DNA of 64,000 nucleotides from Halichondria panicea (taxonomy: Eukaryota > Porifera > Demospongiae > Suberitida > Halichondriidae): assembly GCF_963675165.1 (NCBI RefSeq), contig NC_087392.1, positions 3,493,442 to 3,557,441 of the forward strand, given 5' to 3'. The notes under the pieces are model-generated. The model was not told where the DNA came from. It ran no database searches and saw nothing but the letters and a program-made list of their open reading frames with translations. Position numbers and translations under genes: made by a program. Position 1 is the first letter of the stretch. Each line of letters starts with the position of its first letter. Shown here one piece after another: positions 60,001 through 64,000 of the stretch.

Positions 60001-62465
60001 CGCATCTTGCGCAACCGTAACACGGATTAACGCTCTCTCGTGCCATGCTGCAAATTCAAAATATCACGTGCATGACATTACTTTTGTTTCCAATCTCTCT
60101 CCCTCTTTAATCTATGGCTGCCTCAAGGCGGCTATGGTGGGGAAAAATGAAACTCATACTCATTGTTGGCTTTTGGAGACCATTAAGATTAGTTATCCTC
60201 GAGACAGAGCTGCTAAAGTCATTAGATTTAAGCTGCTGTGCATTGTCCCAAGGGTGATCGCAAAAGCGAAAGTCCACTGTATGTCATGAACTCATGCATT
60301 GTAAATTTGGCCTGTGTAGTGAATGTGAATTCCTTGTGCTAGTTTCTAGGGTTTTTTGCACTTTCATGGATTGGCAGCTTGTACATTGAAAATACTTTGT
60401 AGGCTAGGAACAAAAAGTGGTCGGAGTGATGTTGGAAATATATATATTATACGTAAGAGTGTTCCACTATAGAACCGGAGCCTTAGGAACACCAAGAAAG
60501 GCCCAGAAACGTAACTATTTGGATTATGGATATAAACCTGATGTTGTTCATTCACAATAATTTATTGCATGTATGCTGCAATTGATGGTGACTGTCATAC
60601 TTACTTTATCACCTCACCCTGTACAACCACCTTTTCTTTAAATGAGTAGCATTATTTCTTGTACTAACTGCAGATCACTGGGACAACGCTAGTGTCAGAT
60701 GTGGTAGAAAAAGTGACAACAGAGAAGGCCTTGCCTCCTAACAGCTATGCTCTCTACCTAGTGCTGGGGGATTCTGAATCTCATAGAGTGTTGAGCTTTA
60801 CTGAGAGGCTGCTGGCTGTACTGTGTTCGACTGGCTCTGACTGCTTCCTCTGTCTCAAGCCCAATGCATTTGGCGAGACTCTCAAGCAATATGTGAGTGA
60901 CCATTGGACAGTGGTTTTTGGGGTATATTTAGCTTCTTTTGTAGATTGACTATGTGAAGGAGTCAGAGACTGTTATCCTGCAAGTCAGGGAGAAGAAAAG
61001 ATGGAAAAAGTATCCATGCACTGTACGAAATGACAGCTTTGTTCAATTCAAAGATTCCAAGGTAAGCAAGCCTTATAGTTAAATGGATGACAAAACTGCA
61101 TTTATGTCATCCAATAGGGCCACCATGAGTATTTCAAGCTTGGAGTGCATGACTTTGATGTGTTTGCTGGCATTGAAGGCTCTAAGATTGACGTCAAGAA
61201 CCCTCTTCCAACAAGGTACATGTGATGTCTATGTGAGGCCCATCAGTATAAAAGTATAACACTATTATTTTTTTATAAGCATAATTATACACTTTAAAAT
61301 TCGTATCGAGCTACTATTTTCGGTGTTGCAGGTATTGTTTCTGGATGAAAGCAATGAGAGGAGAGGATAAATGTCGCTACTTATGTGCAGACAAAGAAGA
61401 AGACATGCTCAAAATCTTTGCCTGGATTGTCAAAGCTAAAGTATGTTCCTCAATTTGTACATGTGTATATAATATACAATGTACGTATGTTGTAGTTAGT
61501 GTTTGGTTAGTGTCTGAAGTTATAAATGTCCACATGTGGCAGTACCCTGACCAGTTGCAGACTCCGATACTGCCTACCAGACCGCCTCCACCCACCCAAC
61601 CTCCGGTGGTGAGTTAGCTCATTACTTCATTGTACTGATTTTATTAACGCTACTTGCAGCTAGACGTAACTATGGAATGCTCTCCAATGATGAACAGAAG
61701 GGAAGAATTTAAGGACTATGCTAATGTAAAGGTAGGATTCAGAGAAGATTGTCCTTATTTTTATACTGGCAAATAGAAGCAACTAGAGCACTGAAGTGCT
61801 AACCTCGGCTGTTGGCATGAGTAAATAGATCTATAAAAACCAGATAAGTAACAATTCTACTTCAAGTTTAATAGAGACCGGTAAATGATCACTTCAGCTA
61901 CAAATGAGCTACATGTACCTCGAATAAAGGTCGCATGTAGAGCTAGGCAACATGCTTATAGCTTTTGCTCGATTCTATACAACAACGAAGCTTTAACATC
62001 TTAACATCGAAATCTGCCACTTTAAAAACTAATAGCATTGTTATGTGGAGGCTGTAAACGCAGTGCTATAATTATGTCTGGTGAGTAGACTTGCATATTA
62101 CAAACACCAACGTACTACTATACCCGTGGCCGCTCACGCGCCTCGGGTAATAATTTGTCAAGCTGATATCTAGCCATCTTCAGAGCTTAACAGCTTGCAC
62201 AAGAAATTGCTAAATCTTCATGCCGTGGCCAGCAGTAAACCCATGCTGTAAACGCAGTAGTATGGCAGGCATATTCCTCGAGGCAAATTAGCCTATGTAG
62301 GATCGAACTTTCACTTAAAAGTAGGGGTGGGCGTAATCTTGGTCGAGTATGGTACATGTAAGTACTGTAGAGTCGTTATTTGGGGTCCTGTCGACTGAAC
62401 ATACCGATAATAATTGCAAATGCTTATTCTCAACTTAGGTCTATGGTCAGAAGAAACAATCGTGA
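27723..62465 (+). CDS. ARAP: ARAP: Arf-GAP with Rho-GAP, ankyrin and PH domains
   Basis: One plus-strand gene of about 30 coding exons, with an open frame and consistent splice phases from 36090 to the stop TGA at 62463-62465. The predicted length is about 1,900 residues (about 2,000 if the 34.9-35.3 kb exon is used). Approximate order: SAM 5-70, proline-rich linker 100-780, PH1 783-880, PH2 895-1010, ArfGAP 1020-1140, ankyrin 1145-1205, PH3 1215-1320, PH4 1322-1430, RhoGAP 1438-1615, Ras-association 1645-1735, PH5 1740-1843, short tail. This is the complete architecture of vertebrate ARAP1-3, which use PI(3,4,5)P3 to switch off Arf and Rho GTPases at membranes. The key zinc and arginine residues are present. 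The orthology to a specific vertebrate paralogue cannot be decided, so the plain family symbol is used. Introns hold most of the repeats of this region. Confidence 0.92.
28015..28380. repeat. Intron 1 of ARAP with GC-rich duplicated motif
   Basis: CCCTCAATGCAGCCCT is duplicated head to tail within C-rich sequence (28265-28321), and GGGGGG/CCCCC blocks near 28095-28160 are inverted. The look is of a degraded MITE with a G-rich end. Confidence 0.5.
28381..30343 (+). CDS. ARAP: ARAP exon 2: proline-rich, tyrosine-motif linker
   Basis: A single long exon of about 650 codons, entered after CACCGCAG in phase with exon 1. The first third has PxxxPR-type SH3 ligands (PPVVPR, PKPAPR, PQPKPR) and a PPPVPARKS start. 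The middle is dense in PPPP runs. The last third is acidic and carries three related tyrosine motifs (YMNQ at 29667, YMNS at 29811, YENQ at 29940) and YDTL at 30081. Two donors are possible, 30338|GTATGG (phase 0) and 30343|GTAGAC (phase 2). Such a long linker between SAM and PH1 is unusual, but in keeping with Pro-rich linkers of the family. Confidence 0.85.
30381..30720 (+). repeat. CCTCGGTGC-family repeat
   Basis: This starts ATGCCTCGGTGCACATGCGC and passes through a TG run and TAGACTGCTACAGCTGC. Related copies or parts: 19350-19440, 32160-32340, 32905-33198, 45020-45905 (reverse), 51652-51690, 62598-62650, 63770-63990 (reverse). It lies just behind ARAP exon 2 in the intron. Confidence 0.75.
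31115..31302 (+). CDS. ARAP: ARAP small linker exons (31115-31160, 31258-31302)
   Basis: Two short exon candidates have clean splice sites (CCCTTGCAG / CA|GTAAGC and TTGCACAG / GAT|GTAAGT). If exon 2 ends at 30343, both read open (ALSTLLDTQASFTES, then IYATSTRHGSETFHD) and end in phase 0, as PH1 requires. If exon 2 ends at 30338, the first reads CFVDFAGYTGFLYRI, but the second then hits a stop. The choice is unproven. Confidence 0.55.
31330..32840. other. ARAP intron without exon-like sequence
   Basis: AT-rich intron sequence with a CCTCGGTGC-family fragment (32160-32340, carrying a CA run and ACCGTATCCCTCGTGC). No supported exon was seen. Confidence 0.45.
32905..33198. repeat. Fold-back element with a GTCT microsatellite in its loop
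   Basis: The arms TTATTATACCTCGGTGCACA...GTGTAGACTGCTACAGCTGC and their inverse (GCAGCTGTAGCAGTCTACAC...GCGCACCGAGGCATAATAA) close a hairpin of about 294 bases. In the left arm (GTCT)n runs from about 32961 to 33036. The reading frame over it (32836-33186, minus) is an artefact of the microsatellite. Confidence 0.8.
33200..34890. other. ARAP intron, repeat fragments
   Basis: This includes a small palindrome of TATATAATTTATTATTATATA type (33645-33680) and an end of the CCGTATAGCGGG family (34465-34548). The 143-codon open frame at 33937-34368 has no conserved motif and is not taken as an exon. Confidence 0.45.
34903..35282 (+). CDS. Possible alternative ARAP linker exon
   Basis: An open segment of about 127 codons, rich in Ser, Thr, Pro and His (for example SSHYSIDLHVPHSPIS). 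It would enter in phase 1 after ATAGCTAG and leave in phase 0 at a weak donor (AAG|GTCAAA), which fits PH1. It joins only the alternative frame of the 31115-31160 exon, not the 31258-31302 exon. A minus-strand open frame overlaps. It may be chance. Confidence 0.35.
35365..35640. repeat. Diverged relative of the CCGTAATTGATG MITE
   Basis: It starts TACCGTAGTTGATTTAATTA followed by AAAGCGCC and ends near GCATGCTGTAATTAAA, resembling the element at 6569-7011. Confidence 0.5.
36090..36741 (+). CDS. ARAP: ARAP PH1 domain exons
   Basis: Exons 36090-36130 (VPKTKEGYLFKKGG), 36310-36457 (RRSERPWQKRWMTFNG ... LHEMIDIKRVQD) and the first part of 36627-36905 (DEKQNRFDLVVINRVFQFYT ... ESQAWIDVLHAAI). Phases link without breaks (2, 0, 0). 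The KKGG..R..W.KRW pattern is the phosphoinositide-binding first loop of a PH domain, and the closing AW..L tryptophan helix is present. Confidence 0.9.
36742..40400 (+). CDS. ARAP: ARAP PH2 domain exons
   Basis: This uses the end of exon 36627-36905 (EKQGILLKQGHGALNKGFKE..YVALKGSKFAYYE), exon 36982-37100 (DFNHGRPIHVLEMYLSS ... MSNMKHY) and exon 40277-40400 (VFQAGSDLERKEWLDTMTTA). The EWL helix closes the fold. The 3.2-kb intron between the last two holds a MITE (37186-37771), the dispersed repeat (38200-38636) and a GGGCGTTT element (38772-39183). Confidence 0.88.
37186..37771. mobile_element. Second copy of the GGTTACGGT MITE
   Basis: It shares CATGAGCTAGATCTAGTGAT, TTTTCCTTGGCT, AAGCATCATATAAGAGCAAG and the right end TTGTTTACCGTAACC with 22879-23488. 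It carries an extra perfect hairpin at 37409-37443 (GAGTTAGCTAGTCTACATG and its inverse). Confidence 0.8.
38200..38636. repeat. Uninterrupted copy of dispersed repeat (empty site)
   Basis: This contains in continuous order the sequences that flank the 4661-5632 insertion (TCCATATAGGCTCTTGTCAG), and ends with the GATACCAGGCC/GGCCTGGGATCGAGGCTA hairpin. A shorter copy is at 50230-50428 and a reversed part at about 49280-49400. Confidence 0.75.
38772..39183. mobile_element. MITE with AAACGCCC subterminal repeats, copy 1
   Basis: It lies between TA dinucleotides, with ends CATATTGATTTACTTGATTA and TAATCAAGTAAATATGG. The words AAACGCCC/GGGCGTTT recur at least six times near both ends. The related copy is 44566-44967. 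Confidence 0.78.
41255..41561. mobile_element. CAGT-ended pogo/Tigger-like MITE, 307 bp
   Basis: The ends CAGTAGAACCTCGATTATCC and GGATAATCGAGGTTCTACTG are perfect inverted repeats flanked by TA (41253-41254, 41562-41563). TA duplication and CAGT ends are typical of pogo/Tigger elements of the Tc1/mariner superfamily. It is non-coding. Confidence 0.85.
41633..42417. mobile_element. 785-bp TIR element with ~92-bp arms
   Basis: 41633-41725 (CCATACTCAATGCATAGACT ... GGGCTACAGCTT) and 42326-42417 are inverted over about 92 bases with few mismatches (ACTGGTGACT, GGGGCGGGA, CTGATTGG shared). No transposase frame lies between. Confidence 0.78.
42771..44140 (+). CDS. ARAP: ARAP ArfGAP domain exons
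   Basis: Exons 42771-42888, 43716-43801 and 43895-44140. The zinc finger is complete as C-x2-C-x16-C-x2-C (CADC ... CINC), followed by the catalytic arginine in SGVHRSLGTHVSKVRSVELD. Then come NNFWEKHFNG, FIRAKYETMSWI and the start of the ankyrin part (LLCVCVKTNNLMRTIELLAH). All landmarks needed for Arf GTP hydrolysis are present. Confidence 0.93.
43240..43480. repeat. Second copy of the CTTCGTTGCTGAGTG repeat
   Basis: It matches 20330-20600 in the same orientation, including GGTCCATGACAGACA and GACTCGCTTCGCTCGCCC. Confidence 0.75.
44363..46083 (+). CDS. ARAP: ARAP ankyrin repeat exons
   Basis: Exon 44363-44437 (ACGRSGDSDKSPLEVAREHN) and exon 46039-46083 (ELLEHNGGLICKSES) continue the helical ankyrin part that begins in the previous exon. 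S.LEVAREHN and ELLEHNG are typical ankyrin helix words. The intervening intron contains a GGGCGTTT element (44566-44967) and a CAGT-ended element nested in an older repeat (45172-45610). Confidence 0.85.
44566..44967. mobile_element. MITE with AAACGCCC subterminal repeats, copy 2
   Basis: Flanked by TA. The left end is CCGTATTTTACTTGATTAAA and the right end is TTTAATCACGG. GGGCGTTTA words cluster near both ends. The middle (CAGTGCCACACCCCATATAT) aligns with the copy at 38772. Confidence 0.8.
45020..45905 (-). repeat. CCTCGGTGC-family repeat interrupted by a CAGT element
   Basis: 45020-45171 and 45611-45905 together match the reverse of 30381-30720 and the copy at 63770-63990. The element 45172-45610 interrupts it. 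Confidence 0.75.
45172..45610. mobile_element. CAGT-ended pogo/Tigger-like element, 439 bp, nested
   Basis: The ends CAGTTGAGCCTCGATTATCT and ATAATCGAGGCTCAACTG are inverted, with TA on both sides (45170-45171, 45611-45612). The paralogue near 63870 lacks the insertion (AACTACTAAGTAGAG). Confidence 0.82.
46194..47128 (+). CDS. ARAP: ARAP PH3 domain exons
   Basis: Exon 46194-46316 (KKGNLFKTGSDRSGWKRRYC ... FRGFEYFKAEG) and exon 46916-47128 (DTEALGYIHIEEMLSVSRCE ... GYLFCADTEEDMRDWIQVFE). They join in phase 0. The WKRRY turn and the DWIQVF closing helix identify the fold. Confidence 0.9.
46705..46848. repeat. Three perfect 48-bp tandem repeats
   Basis: TGTAAGAGGTGCATGTACAT starts identical units at 46705, 46753 and 46801. 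Each unit contains GTACATGCAGTGATATGTAC-type near-palindromes. Confidence 0.9.
47183..47802. mobile_element. 620-bp TIR element with ~70-bp arms
   Basis: The left arm TGGTGTGCCATTTGTGTCAA ... AGTCGATGTTTTAAAA and the right arm are inverted (CATCGAC words, ...GATTTTGACAGAAACGGCAC CCCA). TA flanks both sides. ATCGACT words recur internally (47570-47640). Confidence 0.72.
47891..50871 (+). CDS. ARAP: ARAP PH4 domain exons
   Basis: Exons 47891-47992 (GFDKVGYLKKKDHMGGFKRR WFTL...), 50520-50632 (EREEIDEIDLRKVTELRSPD) and the first part of 50773-51011 (TFQLRADNPSDAEMWVSALK). Phases are 0, 2, then continuous. The first PH loop (KKKD..GGFKRRW) is basic. The exon then runs directly into RhoGAP. Confidence 0.9.
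48760..48943. mobile_element. 184-bp MITE, termini CCGTATTACTAGAAT
   Basis: The left end CCGTATTACTAGAATGTATG and right end ATATTCTAGTAATACGG are inverted, with TA outside each end (48758-48759, 48944-48945). Confidence 0.75.
48945..50519. other. ARAP intron, dispersed repeat copies
   Basis: This contains a reversed part (about 49280-49400) and a forward part (50230-50428) of the repeat seen at 38200-38636. The open frame 49525-49806 has no recognisable feature. Confidence 0.5.
50872..56557 (+). CDS. ARAP: ARAP RhoGAP domain exons
   Basis: The domain uses the end of exon 50773-51011 (GIPILVHKCLQFVETYGLET then EGLYRLSGG, which holds the arginine finger). It continues with 54651-54785 (ARGVVIDPEVFTIHDVTGTL then KQFFRNLPDPLL), 55561-55663 (LIEQLPPVNRETLRRVAGHL), 56277-56367 (VTEFELKNKMGLSNLVRLFA then PTL) and 56453-56557. 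The Arg finger, the Lys/Asn of the core helices and the LPDPLL motif are intact, so GAP activity toward a Rho GTPase is expected. The intron 51012-54650 hosts the second RT retroelement. Confidence 0.93.
51911..54170 (+). mobile_element. RT retroelement with CxC-rich N-terminus, copy 2
   Basis: It starts with the same cysteine module as copy 1 (MVCCKCNRSSKCRQCVCVKA). A frameshift comes at 51965, and much of the N-terminal half is deleted (52140-52200). Then RT blocks follow: VRPIGIGEV, ALLVDTTNAINRK and GDPLAMAMYAIATVPL. A YADD catalytic box at about 52690-52701 lies one frame away from the block before it. The 292-codon frame 52718-53596 carries the thumb/connection region (KRHLGAAIRS, SQPHAAYAAFTHGF, ASSWLSVLPIGTHGF). 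Broken frames at 53600-54160 carry a nuclease-like C-terminus (DIRARGF, FFDVRVFYP) and GKEAATFYKRLAHMIA. It lies in the ARAP RhoGAP intron in sense orientation. Confidence 0.78.
52718..53596 (+). CDS. Retroelement RT thumb/connection open frame
   Basis: The longest undamaged stretch of the retroelement (292 codons). It starts just after the YADD box and holds the conserved HLGAAIRS, QPHAAYAAFTHGF and ASSWLSVLPIG phrases. The latter is followed by HGFQL.K..FRDA. It cannot act alone, as the catalytic Asp pair lies outside it. The middle (about 53160-53300) departs from the family pattern, probably through a local frameshift pair. Confidence 0.65.
   Translation: MYNNLRSWWNELFRLGLLYGYHPNPIKTYLVVKEQHKERATSAFADTGVQITTKGKRHLGAAIRSHSFTKEYVTGTVEEWTQEVESLARVAVSQPHAAYAAFTHGFTGRWTYLLQTISDIQNLLLPLETAITHLLIPALSGLPPILLNARKRSTHSPCETWRIGHCYPATLSSQFYKASVTVCKPQVSLIVSQEMYQNADPETTATAKRDVRALNHVEHAQQAKDVKDQLPSDLKRHADLAKKRASSWLSVLPIGTHGFQLCKRDFRDATRLIYNWQQHPQDMQLWFKLLTL
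54874..55150. repeat. Left half of the GGTTACGGT MITE, third copy
   Basis: GGTTACGGTAAACTATGTTT, CATGAGCTAGATCTAG and GTGAGAGTTTCTTGGCCTGG match the other copies. The right half is replaced by unrelated sequence after about 55150. Confidence 0.7.
56560..57985. other. ARAP intron with MITE ends
   Basis: CCGTATAGCGGG-family ends lie near 57085 and 57560. 57677-57912 is a fold-back element. No exon was seen. Confidence 0.5.
57677..57912. repeat. Fold-back element with AGACGCTCCATCCCCTCAT arms
   Basis: ATGAGGGGATGGAGCGTCTT (57685-) is inverted at 57884-57904. A lone arm recurs at about 63606-63640 (TAAGACACTCCATCTCCTCA). Confidence 0.75.
57986..60892 (+). CDS. ARAP: ARAP Ras-association domain exons
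   Basis: Exon 57986-58120 begins with a charged helix (AIEAAMRKIKEADKMQSKAS) and enters the domain (FLTRIYISSKDGDSYGIN). Exon 60674-60892 continues with ITGTTLVSDVVEKVTTEKAL, NSYALYLVLGDSESHRVL and PNAFGETLKQY. In ARAP3 this domain binds Rap1-GTP; the partner here is inferred from position and fold only. Confidence 0.86.
58121..60673. other. Long ARAP intron, no exon seen
   Basis: It holds a C15 run (58365-58381), a CCGTATAGCGGG-type element with both ends (about 59170-59320), and unique AT-rich sequence. The 105-codon frame 59972-60289 has no recognisable features. Confidence 0.5.
59172..59320. mobile_element. Short CCGTATAGCGGG-family MITE
   Basis: GTATAGCGGGTCAATGTTCG on the left and ACCCGCTATACGGTA on the right are inverted ends about 150 bases apart. 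The inner CGCGGTTTTCGCTGATTC / GTTCCGCGAAC words form a second hairpin. Confidence 0.65.
60945..61440 (+). CDS. ARAP: ARAP PH5 domain exons
   Basis: Exons 60945-61061 (VILQVREKKRWKKYPCTVRN), 61118-61215 (HHEYFKLGVHDFDVFAGIEG ... NPLPTR) and 61332-61440 (YCFWMKAMRGEDKCRYLCAD then KEEDMLKIFAWIVKAK). Phases link without a break. The closing FAWI helix marks the end of the PH fold. Confidence 0.9.
61543..62465 (+). CDS. ARAP: ARAP C-terminal tail exons
   Basis: Exons 61543-61608 (proline-rich, PTRPPPPTQPPV), 61660-61731 (LDVTMECSPMMNRREEFKDY ANVK) and 62439-62465 (VYGQKKQS, stop). All are phase 0 with good acceptors (TGTGGCAG, TACTTGCAG, CAACTTAG). YANVYG places two close tyrosines at the very end, a possible phosphosite. 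Confidence 0.8.
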
Positions 62466-64000
62466 TGCTGATTTTGTTCTGTTTTTACATTAGTGTTGTG
62501 TCTGTACAGTGGAAATGTTTTCTTTACTTGTTTGTTTTTGCAGTTGAATTATTAATCAATACGAGTGAATAATTGACATAATAATGAGATTTGACTTTTA
62601 TGCCTCGGTACGCATGCGCAAATGAGGTATATATAATTATACCGTATATATAGCTGCATGCATGCATGGTTAATTATCACTAAGTTTTCAAGGATTGACT
62701 TTGAACCTAGCTTAAGACCTAATATAATTATAGGGGTGTGGTTATTTGAACCTCAATATTAATTAGCATAGATGTAGATGATAATAATTATACAACTTAT
62801 AAACAAACTATTGTGGTATCTCTGTCAACACAAACATGCAACGTACTCCAAATTTTATTTGCATGTGCAACTTAATGATGATCGATAAACTATTTTCACA
62901 CAGTTATCGGCACAGGCCTATATTTGCATGGGCGTAGGTCTGACAAAATGCCTCTTGTGTACGTCAGCAATAATAATTATTATATTATATGCAAAGAATT
63001 AAAGATTTGTGTTGGTTGTCGCTGTGCATGCATGTTTGCACAATCAGTTCAGCTACAGCAATAATTATACCTCACAGTGCCTCTATTATATATGCACAAC
63101 AATCTGACGTCTTTTATACTAGCTATGAAGTGATTTCTCCGTAAGTGCTTTTGACAGGCCCAACCAGAGTTTTACCTTCCCTTGACGGATCCCCTCCTCG
63201 CTCCAAAAAAAGATTGTTGTATGGAAACTGCCTTGGTACCTGTTCAAACAAAGGACATCGCATAATTATATACCTTAAGGTGACATAATTATTTTTAAAG
63301 ATATAATAATTATTTCTCCAAGGGCGTATAAAGGAGAAGAGGTTGCGAGCAAAAACTAAAGTGGGCGGTGGAAAAGTACATGTCTCTTAATATTGTTATA
63401 GTCTATGGCTTTATTTTTTGCACGCACGTAGCATAGGGTTGATAGTCAGTTGCATGCCCTCTTCTCGATCCCTTAAATGCCTTTGATTTCACTGTTATTC
63501 AGTAAATACTCACGTGGTGGTTTTAATGAGAACAGGAAGCAAATTTATGAGCACTTAGGGTTTGACATAATTATTTGTACATAGCAGGTTGATACAGAAT
63601 CCGCGTCGTAAGACACTCCATCTCCTCATATGCTCTTGCTATTGCTAATACATACATGATTGTGATATCAAGATAAACATTAATTTTTTGTTTGCATTAA
63701 TTTTGCGGCAGAATCACAGGGAAACGCAAAGAGTGGGACATGATTGTTACTAAAAAGGATGCCAAAAGTCTAAAAATTAATGGCTGAAATTAATGGCTGC
63801 TGCATCAGTAGCTAGAGTAGCCTCCTTGCAGCTCTCTTCTCACTCTTTGCACCTACCAGCTAGCGTTCTAGTGCAGAGCTAACTACTAAGTAGAGTATAG
63901 TAACACTCAATGGACAAGTTTTGCTACGCACTCTTCTAAAAAGACTGCAATAGTAATAACTAAGCTAAACTCGAGAACGAAGCATTATTATTTTTGCCAA
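62466..64000. other. Downstream of ARAP, repeats only
   Basis: 3' flank of ARAP. 62598-62650 is a CCTCGGTGC-family end, 63606-63640 a fold-back arm, and 63770-63990 a CCTCGGTGC-family copy that serves as empty site for the insertion at 45172. No gene was seen. Confidence 0.5.

Noticed and set aside
1-64000. tRNA, rRNA, CRISPR arrays and bacterial-type promoters
   Set aside because: Looked for and not seen. The only tRNA-like sequence is the 18-base primer binding site at 2415.

Overview
The window is nuclear DNA of an animal. It has spliced protein-coding genes with GT-AG introns, a very high load of short inverted-repeat transposons and decayed retroelements, and no sign of operons, ribosome binding sites or CRISPR. 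My best guess is an early-branching invertebrate such as a sponge. This rests on the mix of mobile elements and compact genes packed with MITEs. It is an impression and not a proof.

Layout. 1-4.35 kb: a BEL/Pao LTR retrotransposon remnant on the minus strand, abutting a Ty3/gypsy-type pol remnant with a 3' LTR on the plus strand. 4.5-9.85 kb: nested and back-to-back terminal-inverted-repeat (TIR) elements, several with readable target-site duplications. 8.85-11.1 kb: a two-exon membrane-protein gene on the plus strand (9911-10828), plus two exon-like islands of an unidentified plus-strand gene whose last exon ends at 11081. 11.24-19.72 kb: a minus-strand WD40 gene that I identify as PAK1IP1, a ribosome-biogenesis / PAK1-interacting factor. 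Its large intron holds a decayed ISL2EU-like DNA transposon (12.1-14.05 kb). 21.4-24.65 kb: an RT-bearing retroelement with a cysteine-rich N-terminus, broken by a MITE and by an internal inversion. 27.7-62.5 kb: a single large gene of about 30 exons encoding an ARAP protein. Its order is SAM, proline-rich linker, PH, PH, ArfGAP, ankyrin, PH, PH, RhoGAP, Ras-association, PH, and it can be followed exon by exon in phase to a stop at 62465. Its introns carry most of the remaining repeats, including a second copy of the RT retroelement (51.9-54.2 kb). 62.5-64 kb: repeat fragments only.

How the genes work together. There is no evidence that the host genes form a functional cluster. ARAP proteins are PI(3,4,5)P3-dependent GAPs for Arf and Rho GTPases at the membrane and cytoskeleton. 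PAK1IP1 is a nucleolar WD40 protein that also binds PAK kinase. PAK1IP1 and the unidentified plus-strand gene converge tail to tail near 11.1-11.24 kb.

The most interesting material is: (i) the RT family with a CxC-rich N-terminus and a nuclease-like C-terminus, in two copies; (ii) many unrelated MITE families that share the same terminus, TA followed by CCGTA; (iii) insertions that can be dated relative to one another through paralogous empty sites; and (iv) a triplicated YxN tyrosine motif in the ARAP linker.
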